Part shown: positions 14,277-21,016 of the stretch, piece after piece
Layout: every line of letters begins with the position of its first letter
How positions within the stretch are numbered: position 1 is the first letter of the stretch
Assembly (NCBI GenBank): GCA_031408575.1
Contig: JANNWS010000084.1
Location: forward strand, 1-21,016
Direction of reading: 5' to 3'
Source of the DNA: Aliitabrizicola sp031408575
Lineage (GTDB): Bacteria > Pseudomonadota > Alphaproteobacteria > Rhodobacterales > Rhodobacteraceae
DNA: 21,016 nt
Made by a program: the position numbers and the translations under genes
Notes under the pieces: generated by a model
The model's input: only the letters and a program-made list of their open reading frames with translations
Database searches by the model: none
Told to the model about the DNA's origin: nothing

Positions 14277-15155
14277 TCAGTCCCGCTCGAACGCCTTCAA
14301 CCGCCGCAGCAGCGAAGAGGTATCCCACCGCCCGCCGCCCATGGCCTGCAGATCACCGTAGAACTGATCTACCAAGGCCGTCACCGGGAGACGCGCACCC
14401 ATCTCGGCGGCAGCGTCAAGACAGATTCCAAGATCTTTTCGCATCCAGTCCACCGCAAAGCCGAAGTCGAACCGATCGTCCAGCATCGAGGCATGCCGGT
14501 TCGCCATCTGCCACGATCCGGCGGCGCCCTGACTGATGACTTCGACCACTGCCGCACCGTCAAGCCCCGCTTTTTGCCCGAACGCCAGTGCCTCGGCCAG
14601 CCCCTGCACCAACCCGGCTATGGCAATCTGGTTCATCATCTTTGCCAGTTGCCCTGCCCCGCTCTCGCCCAGACGGCGGCAGATGCGCGCGTAGGCCGCC
14701 ATCACCGGCTCGGCCCGCGCATATGGGGCGGCATCGCCGCCGCACATGACCGACAAAGCGCCATTCTCGGCCCCCGCCTGCCCGCCTGACACCGGCGCGT
14801 CAATAAAGCCAATGCCATGCGACGCAGCTATCCCGTGCAATTCGCGTGTCACCTTTGCCGAAACGGTGGTGTGATCGACAAACACAGCGCCCCTAGCCAT
14901 GCCCGAAAAGGCCCCTTCTGCACCCAGACAAACGGCGCGCAGGTCATCATCATTGCCAAGGCAGGCCATCACGAAATCAGCCCCCGCAACCGCCGCCGCC
15001 GGCGTCGTCGCAGCTGTGCCGCCATGCTTTGCAGCCCAGGCCTCGGCTTTCGAAAGCGTGCGGTTATAGACCATCACTGAATGGCCCGCGCGCACCAGAT
15101 GCCCTGCCATCGGCGCACCCATCACACCCATTCCCAGAAATGCCACTTGTGCCAT
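14277..15155 (-). CDS. NAD(P)-dependent beta-hydroxyacid dehydrogenase (3-hydroxyisobutyrate dehydrogenase family)
   Basis: A 292-residue enzyme of the family that oxidises 3-hydroxyisobutyrate or reduces tartronate semialdehyde and related substrates. The Rossmann motif GMGVMG is at residues 8-13. The substrate-binding signature DAPVSGGQAGAENGAL spans 119-134, and the catalytic lysine is Lys172 in GAGQLAKMMNQ with Asn175 next to it. The start chosen is the ATG at 15155, which gives MAQVAFLGMG and has GGGGG just upstream. A longer version from 15224 would add a glycine-rich tail unusual for the family. Whether the substrate is 3-hydroxyisobutyrate (valine breakdown), tartronate semialdehyde or a succinate semialdehyde-type compound cannot be decided here. 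Confidence 0.88.
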   Translation of the reverse strand: MAQVAFLGMGVMGAPMAGHLVRAGHSVMVYNRTLSKAEAWAAKHGGTAATTPAAAVAGADFVMACLGNDDDLRAVCLGAEGAFSGMARGAVFVDHTTVSAKVTRELHGIAASHGIGFIDAPVSGGQAGAENGALSVMCGGDAAPYARAEPVMAAYARICRRLGESGAGQLAKMMNQIAIAGLVQGLAEALAFGQKAGLDGAAVVEVISQGAAGSWQMANRHASMLDDRFDFGFAVDWMRKDLGICLDAAAEMGARLPVTALVDQFYGDLQAMGGGRWDTSSLLRRLKAFERD

Positions 15156-15297
15156 ACCGCCCCCAAAGCCCCTATTGCCAAAGCCTGCCCCGGCGAACCC
15201 GATCCCACAAGCGATGCCCGCCAAGATTGCGTCCGCCCTGCGGATGCACTAGGTAACGGGTTCGCTTACGCCGTCAAGCACCGGGTTCTGGACCGCA

Positions 15298-17757
15298 ATG
15301 ATCGTCGCCTTTCGCTGGCTCCTGCGCCTGTTCACAAGTCTTGTCGTGATTGGCCTGCTGGCTCTGGTCATCGCTTATCATGTCCTGTCGCGCTCGTTGC
15401 CCGACTATTCGCAGGACGTCACCTTGTCCGGCGTCTCCGCCCCGGTCGAGATCGTCCGTAACAATGCCAACGTGCCTCACATCTTCGGCGAAACAGACGG
15501 GGATGTTTATTTCGCCCTTGGCTTTGCCCACGCGCAGGACCGGCTCTGGCAGATGACCCAGTTGCGCCGCACCGCCCAGGGGCGACTGTCCGAAATATTT
15601 GGTCAACGCACTGTAAGAATTGATGAAATCATCAGGCGCTTCGATCTTTACGGCCTTGCCCTGCAATCCGTTGCCGTTCAGGACGGAGCTACGACGCGCG
15701 CGTTGCAAAGCTATGCCAATGGGGTCAACGCGTGGATCGGGCAGGTCAACACCGGCGCGCGGGGTCGGGGTGCACCCGAGTTTTTCCTGTTCGGATCGGA
15801 AATTGCGGCCTGGCAACCCGCCGACTCCTTGGCAATCCTCAAGCTGATGGCGTTGCAGCTTTCCACCCAGCTTGGCACCGAAGTTCTGCGCGCCCGCGCC
15901 TCGCTCGCGTTGCCCGATGCCCGTGTCCGCGACCTCTTGCCCGACGATCCCGGCAAGGGCATCGCCGCTCTGCCGGACTATGCCAGCCTCGTCCCCGGCG
16001 CATTTTCCGGCGCGGCACCGGTCAGGGTGGCACAAGATCCGCTTTCCCCGTTTGCACAGCGCAATCTGGGTGGTGCGTCGAACGCCTGGGCCGCTGCCCC
16101 AGCCCGGTCGGCGGCGGGCGGTACACTGCTGGCCAACGATCCGCACCTGGGATTTACCGCACCGACGCTCTGGTATCTCGCGCGGCTGGAACTGCAATCG
16201 GGCGGTGTGATCGGGGCCACGATCCCCGGTGTGCCGGCAATCCTGCTGGGTCGGTCCGAAGCGGTGGGGTGGGCGCTGACCTCATCTTACCTCGATGATC
16301 TGGATGTGCATATCGAACAGTTGAACCCTGATAATTCCGAGGAGTATCAGACCCCGGACGGATGGAAGCCGTTTCAGACGCGGCGCTCGATCCTGACCGT
16401 AAAAAATGCCCTGCCGGTCACGCTGACCTTGCGCTGGACCGACAATGGTCCGGTCCTGCCGGGCTCGCACTTCGATCTTGGCACCATCACCCCGCCCGGT
16501 CACGTTGCGTCAGTAGCATGGACAGCCCTGTCGCCCGCCGACACCACGATGACCTCGGCGATCCGCATGATGCAGGCAGGCTCGGTCGCTGACGGGTTGG
16601 CTGCGGGCGAACTTTTCATGGCGCCCTCGCAGAACTTGATGCTGGCCGACCGCAACGGCATTGCCCTGCAACTGATCGGTGCAATGCCCCGCCGTGACCC
16701 GAAAAACCAAAGTGTGGGCCGGATGCCATCGCAGGGCTGGCTGCCGGAAAACCGCTGGCAGGGCACGTTCCCCTATTCAGACAATCCTCGTTTCGTGAAC
16801 CCTGCAACCGGCATCCTGGGCAACACCAACAACAAATCCGTCGATGCGCCTTTTCCCAACCATGTCAGCTTTGACTGGGGCGACACCCAGCGCATCCAGC
16901 GCTGGCTGCGCCTGATGCAAACGCGCGAGGTGCATACCCGCGACAGTTTCATCGAGGCGCAGCTTGATACTGTCTCGAACGCCGCCCGTACGCTGCTGCC
17001 GCTGATCGGTGCTGATCTGTGGTTCACCGGCGAAGCAGCACCCGATGGCACGCCAGAGCGTTTGCGTCAGACAGCACTGACAATGCTGGCCGAATGGAAT
17101 GGCGAGATGAACGAACATTTGCCCGAACCGCTGATCTATTCGGCCTGGCTGCGCGCCTTGCAAGACCGCCTTGTGCGCGACGAGATCGGTCCTCTGGCGG
17201 ACGAATTCAGGCGCCTTGACCCGATATTTGTCGAGCGTGTCTTCCGCGACACCGATGGCGCGGCCCAGTGGTGCGATATCATCCAGTCGTCGCCCGTGGA
17301 AACCTGCACCGATCTTGCCCGGATTGCACTGGACGACGCCTTGCTGCGGCTGATCGAACGCTATGGTCCCAACATTGAAAGCTGGCGCTGGGGCGACGCG
17401 CATCAGGCCAAACAGGATCATCCGGTGCTGGGGAACGTGCCGGTGCTGCGCCATCTTGTGAACATCCGCCAATCGACCAGCGGCGACGATCACACGCTGT
17501 CGCGCGGCATGACCAGCGGCGAAGATCCCGATCCGTTCATGAACATTCAGGGCGCGGGCTATCGCGGAGTCTATGACTTTGCCGACCCCGATTCGTCGGT
17601 TTTCGTAACCTCCACCGGCCAATCCGGCCACCCCCTCAGCCGCCACTACGACGATCTGGGCGAGTTGTGGCGGCGCGGCGAATATACGCCGATGTCGCTG
17701 GACCCCGAACTTGCACGGGCAGCAGCGGTAGGTATAATCCGGATTGCGCCGCCATGA
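15298..17757 (+). CDS. Penicillin acylase-family Ntn hydrolase, membrane-anchored
   Basis: An 819-residue member of the penicillin amidase family (peptidase S45). These are made as one chain and cut to free an N-terminal serine that hydrolyses amide bonds of beta-lactams, acyl-homoserine lactones or other acyl amides. A single hydrophobic segment at residues 11-28 is a signal or anchor. The A-chain region includes VEIVRNNANVPHIFGETDGD and FALGFAHAQDRLWQM. The predicted nucleophile is Ser261 in GGASNAWAAAPARS. The oxyanion-hole region follows as ILGNTNNKSV. The long length is normal for the subgroup that keeps an uncleaved membrane anchor. No strong ribosome binding site precedes the ATG. It is divergent from the dehydrogenase gene and heads a run of four genes. 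The substrate is unknown. Confidence 0.9.
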   Translation: MIVAFRWLLRLFTSLVVIGLLALVIAYHVLSRSLPDYSQDVTLSGVSAPVEIVRNNANVPHIFGETDGDVYFALGFAHAQDRLWQMTQLRRTAQGRLSEIFGQRTVRIDEIIRRFDLYGLALQSVAVQDGATTRALQSYANGVNAWIGQVNTGARGRGAPEFFLFGSEIAAWQPADSLAILKLMALQLSTQLGTEVLRARASLALPDARVRDLLPDDPGKGIAALPDYASLVPGAFSGAAPVRVAQDPLSPFAQRNLGGASNAWAAAPARSAAGGTLLANDPHLGFTAPTLWYLARLELQSGGVIGATIPGVPAILLGRSEAVGWALTSSYLDDLDVHIEQLNPDNSEEYQTPDGWKPFQTRRSILTVKNALPVTLTLRWTDNGPVLPGSHFDLGTITPPGHVASVAWTALSPADTTMTSAIRMMQAGSVADGLAAGELFMAPSQNLMLADRNGIALQLIGAMPRRDPKNQSVGRMPSQGWLPENRWQGTFPYSDNPRFVNPATGILGNTNNKSVDAPFPNHVSFDWGDTQRIQRWLRLMQTREVHTRDSFIEAQLDTVSNAARTLLPLIGADLWFTGEAAPDGTPERLRQTALTMLAEWNGEMNEHLPEPLIYSAWLRALQDRLVRDEIGPLADEFRRLDPIFVERVFRDTDGAAQWCDIIQSSPVETCTDLARIALDDALLRLIERYGPNIESWRWGDAHQAKQDHPVLGNVPVLRHLVNIRQSTSGDDHTLSRGMTSGEDPDPFMNIQGAGYRGVYDFADPDSSVFVTSTGQSGHPLSRHYDDLGELWRRGEYTPMSLDPELARAAAVGIIRIAPP

Positions 17758-17762
17758 TGCTT

Positions 17763-17789
17763 GCACCGCCGCTTTGCGCCGCCCGGTGC
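17763..17789 (+). other. Hairpin in the gap between the acylase and ACT-domain genes
   Basis: GCACCG (17763-17768) and CGGTGC (17784-17789) can pair, with a possible inner CGC/GCG pair around TTT. There is no T run. It may be an mRNA-processing or stability element in the operon; the support is only the inverted repeat. Confidence 0.25.
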
Positions 17790-17812
17790 GGCCGAACCCG
17801 AAGGAATACGTC

Positions 17813-18235
17813 ATGCCGGGATCGACTGACCTCGCCGCACTGATCGCGGGGATGGAACCCATATTGCAACCGGGGCGTTTTGTCTTTGCGACGACCGGTG
17901 ACCGCATAGCGGCACGGCGTGTGGAGGCGCTGATGCGATTTGAGGAAACTGAAGGCACGACACTGATCCTTTCGCCACAAGCCGCCGCGGCGGCAGGTCT
18001 GACGGCCACGTTTCCGTGCCGCATGATAACACTAAACGTCACCTCGGCACTTGAAGCGGTGGGCTTTGTCGCAGCGGTAGCGCGCGCTCTGACCGCAGCG
18101 GGCATCGGGGCCAATCCGGTTTCGGGGTTCCATCATGACCACCTCTTCATCGCCGAAGATCAGGCGGATGCGGCGATGGCAGCGCTCGAACTGTTGGCCC
18201 GCAGCGGGCAGAACGACGTATCTGCTCGCCCTTGA
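17813..18235 (+). CDS. ACT domain-containing protein
   Basis: A 140-residue soluble protein of the small stand-alone ACT-domain group (formerly DUF2241-type). The first half runs FVFATTGDRIAARRVEALMR and then TLILSPQAAAAAGL. The second half has the ACT-like strand-helix pattern MITLNVTSALEAVGFVAAVA and ANPVSGFHHDHLFIAEDQAD. ACT domains bind amino acids or other small ligands, usually to regulate an enzyme; the ligand and partner here are unknown. The start at 17813 has AAGGA 7 nt upstream; an in-frame start further upstream overlaps the acylase gene. The gap to the acylase is 55 nt and to the next gene 67 nt, so it may belong to the same transcript. Confidence 0.8.
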   Translation: MPGSTDLAALIAGMEPILQPGRFVFATTGDRIAARRVEALMRFEETEGTTLILSPQAAAAAGLTATFPCRMITLNVTSALEAVGFVAAVARALTAAGIGANPVSGFHHDHLFIAEDQADAAMAALELLARSGQNDVSARP

Positions 18236-18302
18236 CCTTTGCGCCTCACGGGGTCACCTAAAGGCAATAAAATTACGTTTTGATGGTGGAGCAGGACAGA
18301 TC

Positions 18303-19154
18303 ATGACCGGCGACTTCGAGGCATGGGTCGGCCGCACCGAACGGGCCGAAGATCAGGTAACGCTTCATCAGGCCCACCAACTGGCTGCAACGCTGGATAT
18401 GGATTCCACCGCCTGCGCCGCGGCCGGGATCATAGACGGCGGCCCGCTGCCCGCTTTGTGGCACTGGCTGGCCTGGACACCTGATGCGCCGATGGCTGGG
18501 CTGGGCCAGGATGGCCACCCCGCACGCGGTGGCTTCCTGCCACCCGTCCCGCTGGAACGGCGGATGTGGGCAGGCGGACGGCTGACCTTCCATGCGCCGA
18601 TAAGAATCGGCGCGGTGATGCGGCGGCACTCCGAGATCGCGAAGATCACCGAAAAGCTGGGTGCGACCGGGCGTATGGTTTTTGTCACAGTCCGGCATGA
18701 AATCACGACCGATGACGGTCTGGCAATCAGCGAAGAACAGGACATCGTCTATGTCCAGATGCCCGACCGGTTTACCCCGCCCCCGCCCGTGACTGCACCC
18801 GAAACCTTTGACTGGGACGAACAGGTTGCGATCGACACGGTGCGGCTGTTCCGATTTTCTGCCGTCACGTTCAATGCCCACCGGATCCATTTCGATCTCG
18901 ACTATGCCGAGCATGTTGAGAAATATCCGGGTCTTGTCGTGCATGGTCCGTTGCAGGCGATCCTGTTGATACAGGCTGCCCGTCAGAGACGCGGCGGCGT
19001 GGTGCCGCGGACCTACCGGTTTCGGGGCGTCAGGCCGCTGTTTCACTTTGATGCCTTGCGGTTGGTCGGACAGGCCGAGCAAGGCGGATTGCAGGCCCTT
19101 TGCACCGTGACAGGACAGGATCTGGTCTGCATGCAGGCCGAAGTCGGCTGGTAG
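18303..19154 (+). CDS. Mesaconyl-C4-CoA hydratase-like hot-dog hydratase (HTD2/MaoC-N family)
   Basis: A 283-residue double hot-dog-fold hydratase. Signature segments are DGHPARGGFLPPVPL (70-84), RRMWAGG (86-92) and the C-terminal VHGPLQA (His214 region). These match the group that includes mesaconyl-C4-CoA hydratase of the 3-hydroxypropionate bi-cycle and itaconyl-CoA hydratase, both of which yield citramalyl-CoA. The ATG at 18303 follows a GGAGCAGGA segment; longer frames overlap the ACT gene and begin with non-conserved sequence. The next gene, 21 nt downstream, encodes a mesaconyl-CoA-transferase-like protein, which strongly supports a joint role. A general 3-hydroxyacyl-thioester dehydratase is the main alternative. 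The cell location is cytoplasmic. Confidence 0.75.
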   Translation: MTGDFEAWVGRTERAEDQVTLHQAHQLAATLDMDSTACAAAGIIDGGPLPALWHWLAWTPDAPMAGLGQDGHPARGGFLPPVPLERRMWAGGRLTFHAPIRIGAVMRRHSEIAKITEKLGATGRMVFVTVRHEITTDDGLAISEEQDIVYVQMPDRFTPPPPVTAPETFDWDEQVAIDTVRLFRFSAVTFNAHRIHFDLDYAEHVEKYPGLVVHGPLQAILLIQAARQRRGGVVPRTYRFRGVRPLFHFDALRLVGQAEQGGLQALCTVTGQDLVCMQAEVGW

Positions 19155-19175
19155 TTATTGCAGGCAGGGGGCGGA

Positions 19176-20390
19176 ATGGCGGGAATTCTTCAAGGCATGC
19201 GGGTGATCGAAGGATCGGCCTTTGTGGCGGTTCCGCTGGCGGGCATGACACTGGCGCAGATGGGCGCGGACGTAATCCGGTTCGACCGGTTGCAGGGCGG
19301 GCTGGACGCGCACCGCTGGCCGGTCACGCCCTCGGGTGCCAGCCTGTTCTGGGCCGGGATGAACAAGGGCAAACGATCACTGGCGGTGGATATCGCGCGG
19401 CCCGAGGGGCAAGAGATCGTGGCGGCGCTGATCACCGCACCGGGACCGGATGCGGGTATGTTCCTGACCAATCTGCGCGCCAAGGGCTGGATGGATTATC
19501 CGGCGCTGGCCGCACGGCGGGCCGACCTGATCATGGTGTCGCTGACCGGCACGCGGCGCGGTGAGCCTGCGGTGGATTACACCGTGAACCCAAGCCTCGG
19601 TTTCCCCACAGCGACGGGGGCTGAAGGGTCGGCAGACCCCGTGGGCCATGTCCTGCCCGCCTGGGACTGCATCGCGGGGCAGATGGTGGTCAATACGCTG
19701 CTTGCAGCGGAACGGCACCGGCTGCGGACAGGCGTGGGGCAGTTGGCGGAACTGTCGCTCAAGGACGTGGCGGCAGCGATGCTGGGGCATCTGGGAATCG
19801 TGGGCGAGGTAGCGGTGAACGGGGTCGACCGCGCGAAGGTCGGGAACGCGCTTTACGGCGCTTACGGGCAGGATTTCGTAACTGCCGATGGCGCGCGCGT
19901 GATGGTGATCGGCTTGACCGACCGGCAATGGCGCGGGTTGGTGCGGGTGTTGGATATGGCCCCGGCGATTGCAGCGCTGGAGGCGCAGTCGGGGCTGGAT
20001 CTGACTAAGGAGGGCAACCGGTTTGCCGCGCGGGTGGCAATCAACGCCCTTTTTGCGCCGTGGTTTGCGGCCCGGACACTAGCCATGATCGCACCGATGT
20101 TCGATGCGGCCGGGCTGACCTGGGCCCCGTTCCGGACTTTTGGCCAAGCGGTGCGCGAGGATTCCGACCTGTCGGACGCAAACCCGATGATGAAGGTGAT
20201 CGACCAGCCGGGGATCGGGCCTTATCCCGTTCCGGGCAGTCCGGTCAGCTTTGGCGCGATGGCGCGGATGGATCCGGTGGCGGCCCCCCGGTTGGGCCAG
20301 CACAGCGAAGAAATTCTGGCCGACGTTCTTGGATTGGCCGCGGGGCAGATCGGGGCGTTGATGGATGCAAAAGTGGTGGCAGGCGCGTAG
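19176..20390 (+). CDS. Class III CoA-transferase, mesaconyl-CoA C1-C4 transferase-like
   Basis: A 404-residue member of the CaiB/BaiF family, which moves CoA between carboxylic acids through an aspartyl-CoA thioester. The sequence closely follows my recollection of the mesaconyl-CoA transferase (Mct) subgroup: EGSAFVAVPLAGMTLAQMGA (12-31), GGLDAHRWPVTPSG, FWAGMNKGKRSLAVD and VLPAWDCIAGQ. Asp134 in PAVDYTVNPSLGFPTATG is the likely catalytic aspartate. Mct shifts CoA from C1 to C4 of mesaconate within one molecule, feeding the hydratase encoded just upstream. The ATG at 19176 has AGGGGG about 9 nt upstream; a TTG six codons earlier is less likely. The family is certain. The exact acid is an inference from similarity and the neighbour. 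Confidence 0.8.
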   Translation: MAGILQGMRVIEGSAFVAVPLAGMTLAQMGADVIRFDRLQGGLDAHRWPVTPSGASLFWAGMNKGKRSLAVDIARPEGQEIVAALITAPGPDAGMFLTNLRAKGWMDYPALAARRADLIMVSLTGTRRGEPAVDYTVNPSLGFPTATGAEGSADPVGHVLPAWDCIAGQMVVNTLLAAERHRLRTGVGQLAELSLKDVAAAMLGHLGIVGEVAVNGVDRAKVGNALYGAYGQDFVTADGARVMVIGLTDRQWRGLVRVLDMAPAIAALEAQSGLDLTKEGNRFAARVAINALFAPWFAARTLAMIAPMFDAAGLTWAPFRTFGQAVREDSDLSDANPMMKVIDQPGIGPYPVPGSPVSFGAMARMDPVAAPRLGQHSEEILADVLGLAAGQIGALMDAKVVAGA

Positions 20391-20396
20391 CACATC

Positions 20397-20463
20397 ACAG
20401 GTGACACCTGTAAAACTGGTAACAGAAAACCAGCAAGCGGTGTCGCCCCAAGGGCTGTTTTTT
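20397..20463 (+). terminator. Hairpin series with T run after the CoA-transferase gene
   Basis: Three inverted repeats follow the stop codon: ACAGGT/ACCTGT (20397-20411, 3-nt loop), CTGGT/ACCAG (20416-20433) and GCCC/GGGC (20445-20455). The last is followed by TGTTTTTT. The final short stem with six T residues is the probable terminator of the four-gene run, though its stem is weak. The first dyad is symmetrical enough to be a protein site instead. I see no gene in 20391-20610. Confidence 0.5.
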
Positions 20464-20519
20464 GCAGTTCGGGTGTAAGACTGAGCTTTTTGCCGCAGCG
20501 ACGGCGGCGTGTTCGGAAG

Positions 20520-20553
20520 GCCTTCGGCGAGGATATCTTCCGCGAAGATGAAT
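20520..20553 (+). repeat. Short dispersed intergenic repeat, copy 3
   Basis: The element begins GCCTTCGGCGAGGATATCTT and continues to GAAGATGAAT. Its second half is a perfect dyad, ATCTTC-CGC-GAAGAT (20535-20549). It lies between the CoA-transferase gene and the end of hflX, in the orientation of the CoA-transferase gene. Confidence 0.75.
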
Positions 20554-20610
20554 GGCTGGATGAGCGCGCCATGTGCGGATTTCGGGGTGCGACGGTGTCG
20601 CGCGACAAGA

Positions 20611-21016
20611 TCAGAGCTCGCGGTAGCGCTTTTCCTGCCGCGCGGTCCAGCGCACTGCGATGCTGTAGGCGGCCTTGGTCTGGCGCTCGGACGTGACCAC
20701 ACCTTCGGCGTGCAGCCAGGCGCGGCGGCGGCCATCCTCGAAGGCAAGGCGCAGGGTGCGGTCGGTCTGTTCCTCCTCAAACACCGTCGAGATCGCGTCC
20801 AACAGGCGCGGCAGGCCTTCGCCGGTCAGGGCCGAGACGGCGAAAGTCGTCTCGCTGCGCGCGGCTTGCGTGACGAGCGCGCCACGGGGCGCCGGGTCCA
20901 CAAGGTCGAGCTTGTTCCACACTTCGAATTGCGGCGTGGCGGGGTTCACCCCGAGGCTGGTCAGGATAGCCGCAACATCTGCCGCCTGTTCTTCGGTTTC
21001 AGAGTGGCTGATATCA
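20611..21016 (-). CDS. hflX: GTPase HflX, C-terminal part (cut by window edge)
   Basis: HflX is a ribosome-binding GTPase that splits or rescues stalled 70S ribosomes under stress. Only the last 135 or so residues are in the window. The frame enters at the right edge with DISHSETEEQAADVAAIL, the conserved segment after the G3 motif. It continues through the G4 motif NKLD (in VWNKLDLVD) and the G5-like SALTGEGLPRLLDAI, then the HflX C-terminal domain ending RQEKRYREL. A GTG at 20949 could be mistaken for a start, but the conserved sequence continues upstream of it, so the gene is truncated only by the window. In many proteobacteria hfq lies directly upstream; that would be outside this window. 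Confidence 0.93.
   Translation of the reverse strand, partial: DISHSETEEQAADVAAILTSLGVNPATPQFEVWNKLDLVDPAPRGALVTQAARSETTFAVSALTGEGLPRLLDAISTVFEEEQTDRTLRLAFEDGRRRAWLHAEGVVTSERQTKAAYSIAVRWTARQEKRYREL

Noticed and set aside
16777..18114. Open frame of about 445 codons on the minus strand opposite the acylase and ACT genes
   Set aside because: It spans two conserved plus-strand genes and their gap, has no ribosome binding site or motif, and is explained by codon bias.

Overview
The window is about 21 kb of GC-rich, gene-dense bacterial chromosome, most consistent with the Rhodobacterales (Roseobacter/Rhodobacter group) of the Alphaproteobacteria. Pointers to this are a four-helix protein that is usually annotated in this order as a 'component of SufBCD complex', a HemB whose metal-site cysteines are replaced by Asp, a bdhA gene beside a patatin gene, and a short GCCTTCGGCGAGGATATTTT-type intergenic repeat. 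I see no phage, integrase, transposase, CRISPR array or tRNA/rRNA gene. This is mostly ordinary chromosome with a few features worth attention.

Layout, left to right. Positions 1-313 hold no recognisable gene. A DUF502 membrane protein (+) converges on a minus-strand pair, 3-hydroxybutyrate dehydrogenase (bdhA) and a patatin-like phospholipase, which fits polyhydroxybutyrate and lipid turnover. Upstream of bdhA are two tandem TGC-rich repeats that resemble PhaR operators. Beyond them is an unannotated minus-strand unit with a strong promoter, a hairpin and an intrinsic terminator, which looks like a small RNA of about 78 nt. Then follow a YejA-like peptide-binding protein (+), an entericidin-like lipoprotein (+), a broken XRE-cupin regulator (-; one frameshift and one in-frame stop), a possible 41-codon gene remnant, and a two-gene operon of a FrnE-type DsbA oxidoreductase and a Bcr/CflA-type efflux pump.

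The centre is mfd (transcription-repair coupling factor, -), preceded on the same strand by the four-helix membrane protein and divergent from hemB (+). A SYLF-domain lipoprotein with its own promoter and terminator follows. Next come a minus-strand 3-hydroxyisobutyrate-dehydrogenase-family enzyme and a run of four plus-strand genes: a membrane-anchored penicillin-acylase-type Ntn hydrolase, an ACT-domain protein, a mesaconyl-C4-CoA-hydratase-like enzyme and a mesaconyl-CoA-transferase-like enzyme. The last two may draw mesaconyl-CoA from the ethylmalonyl-CoA pathway towards citramalyl-CoA. The right edge is the C-terminal part of hflX (-), cut by the window boundary.

The most interesting observations are the candidate sRNA upstream of bdhA, the possible PhaR control of bdhA, the family of short repeats at gene ends, the decaying regulator with a possible remnant of its neighbour, and the Meh/Mct-like pair. 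Family assignments come from reading the translated proteins and from recall of family motifs; no search was run.
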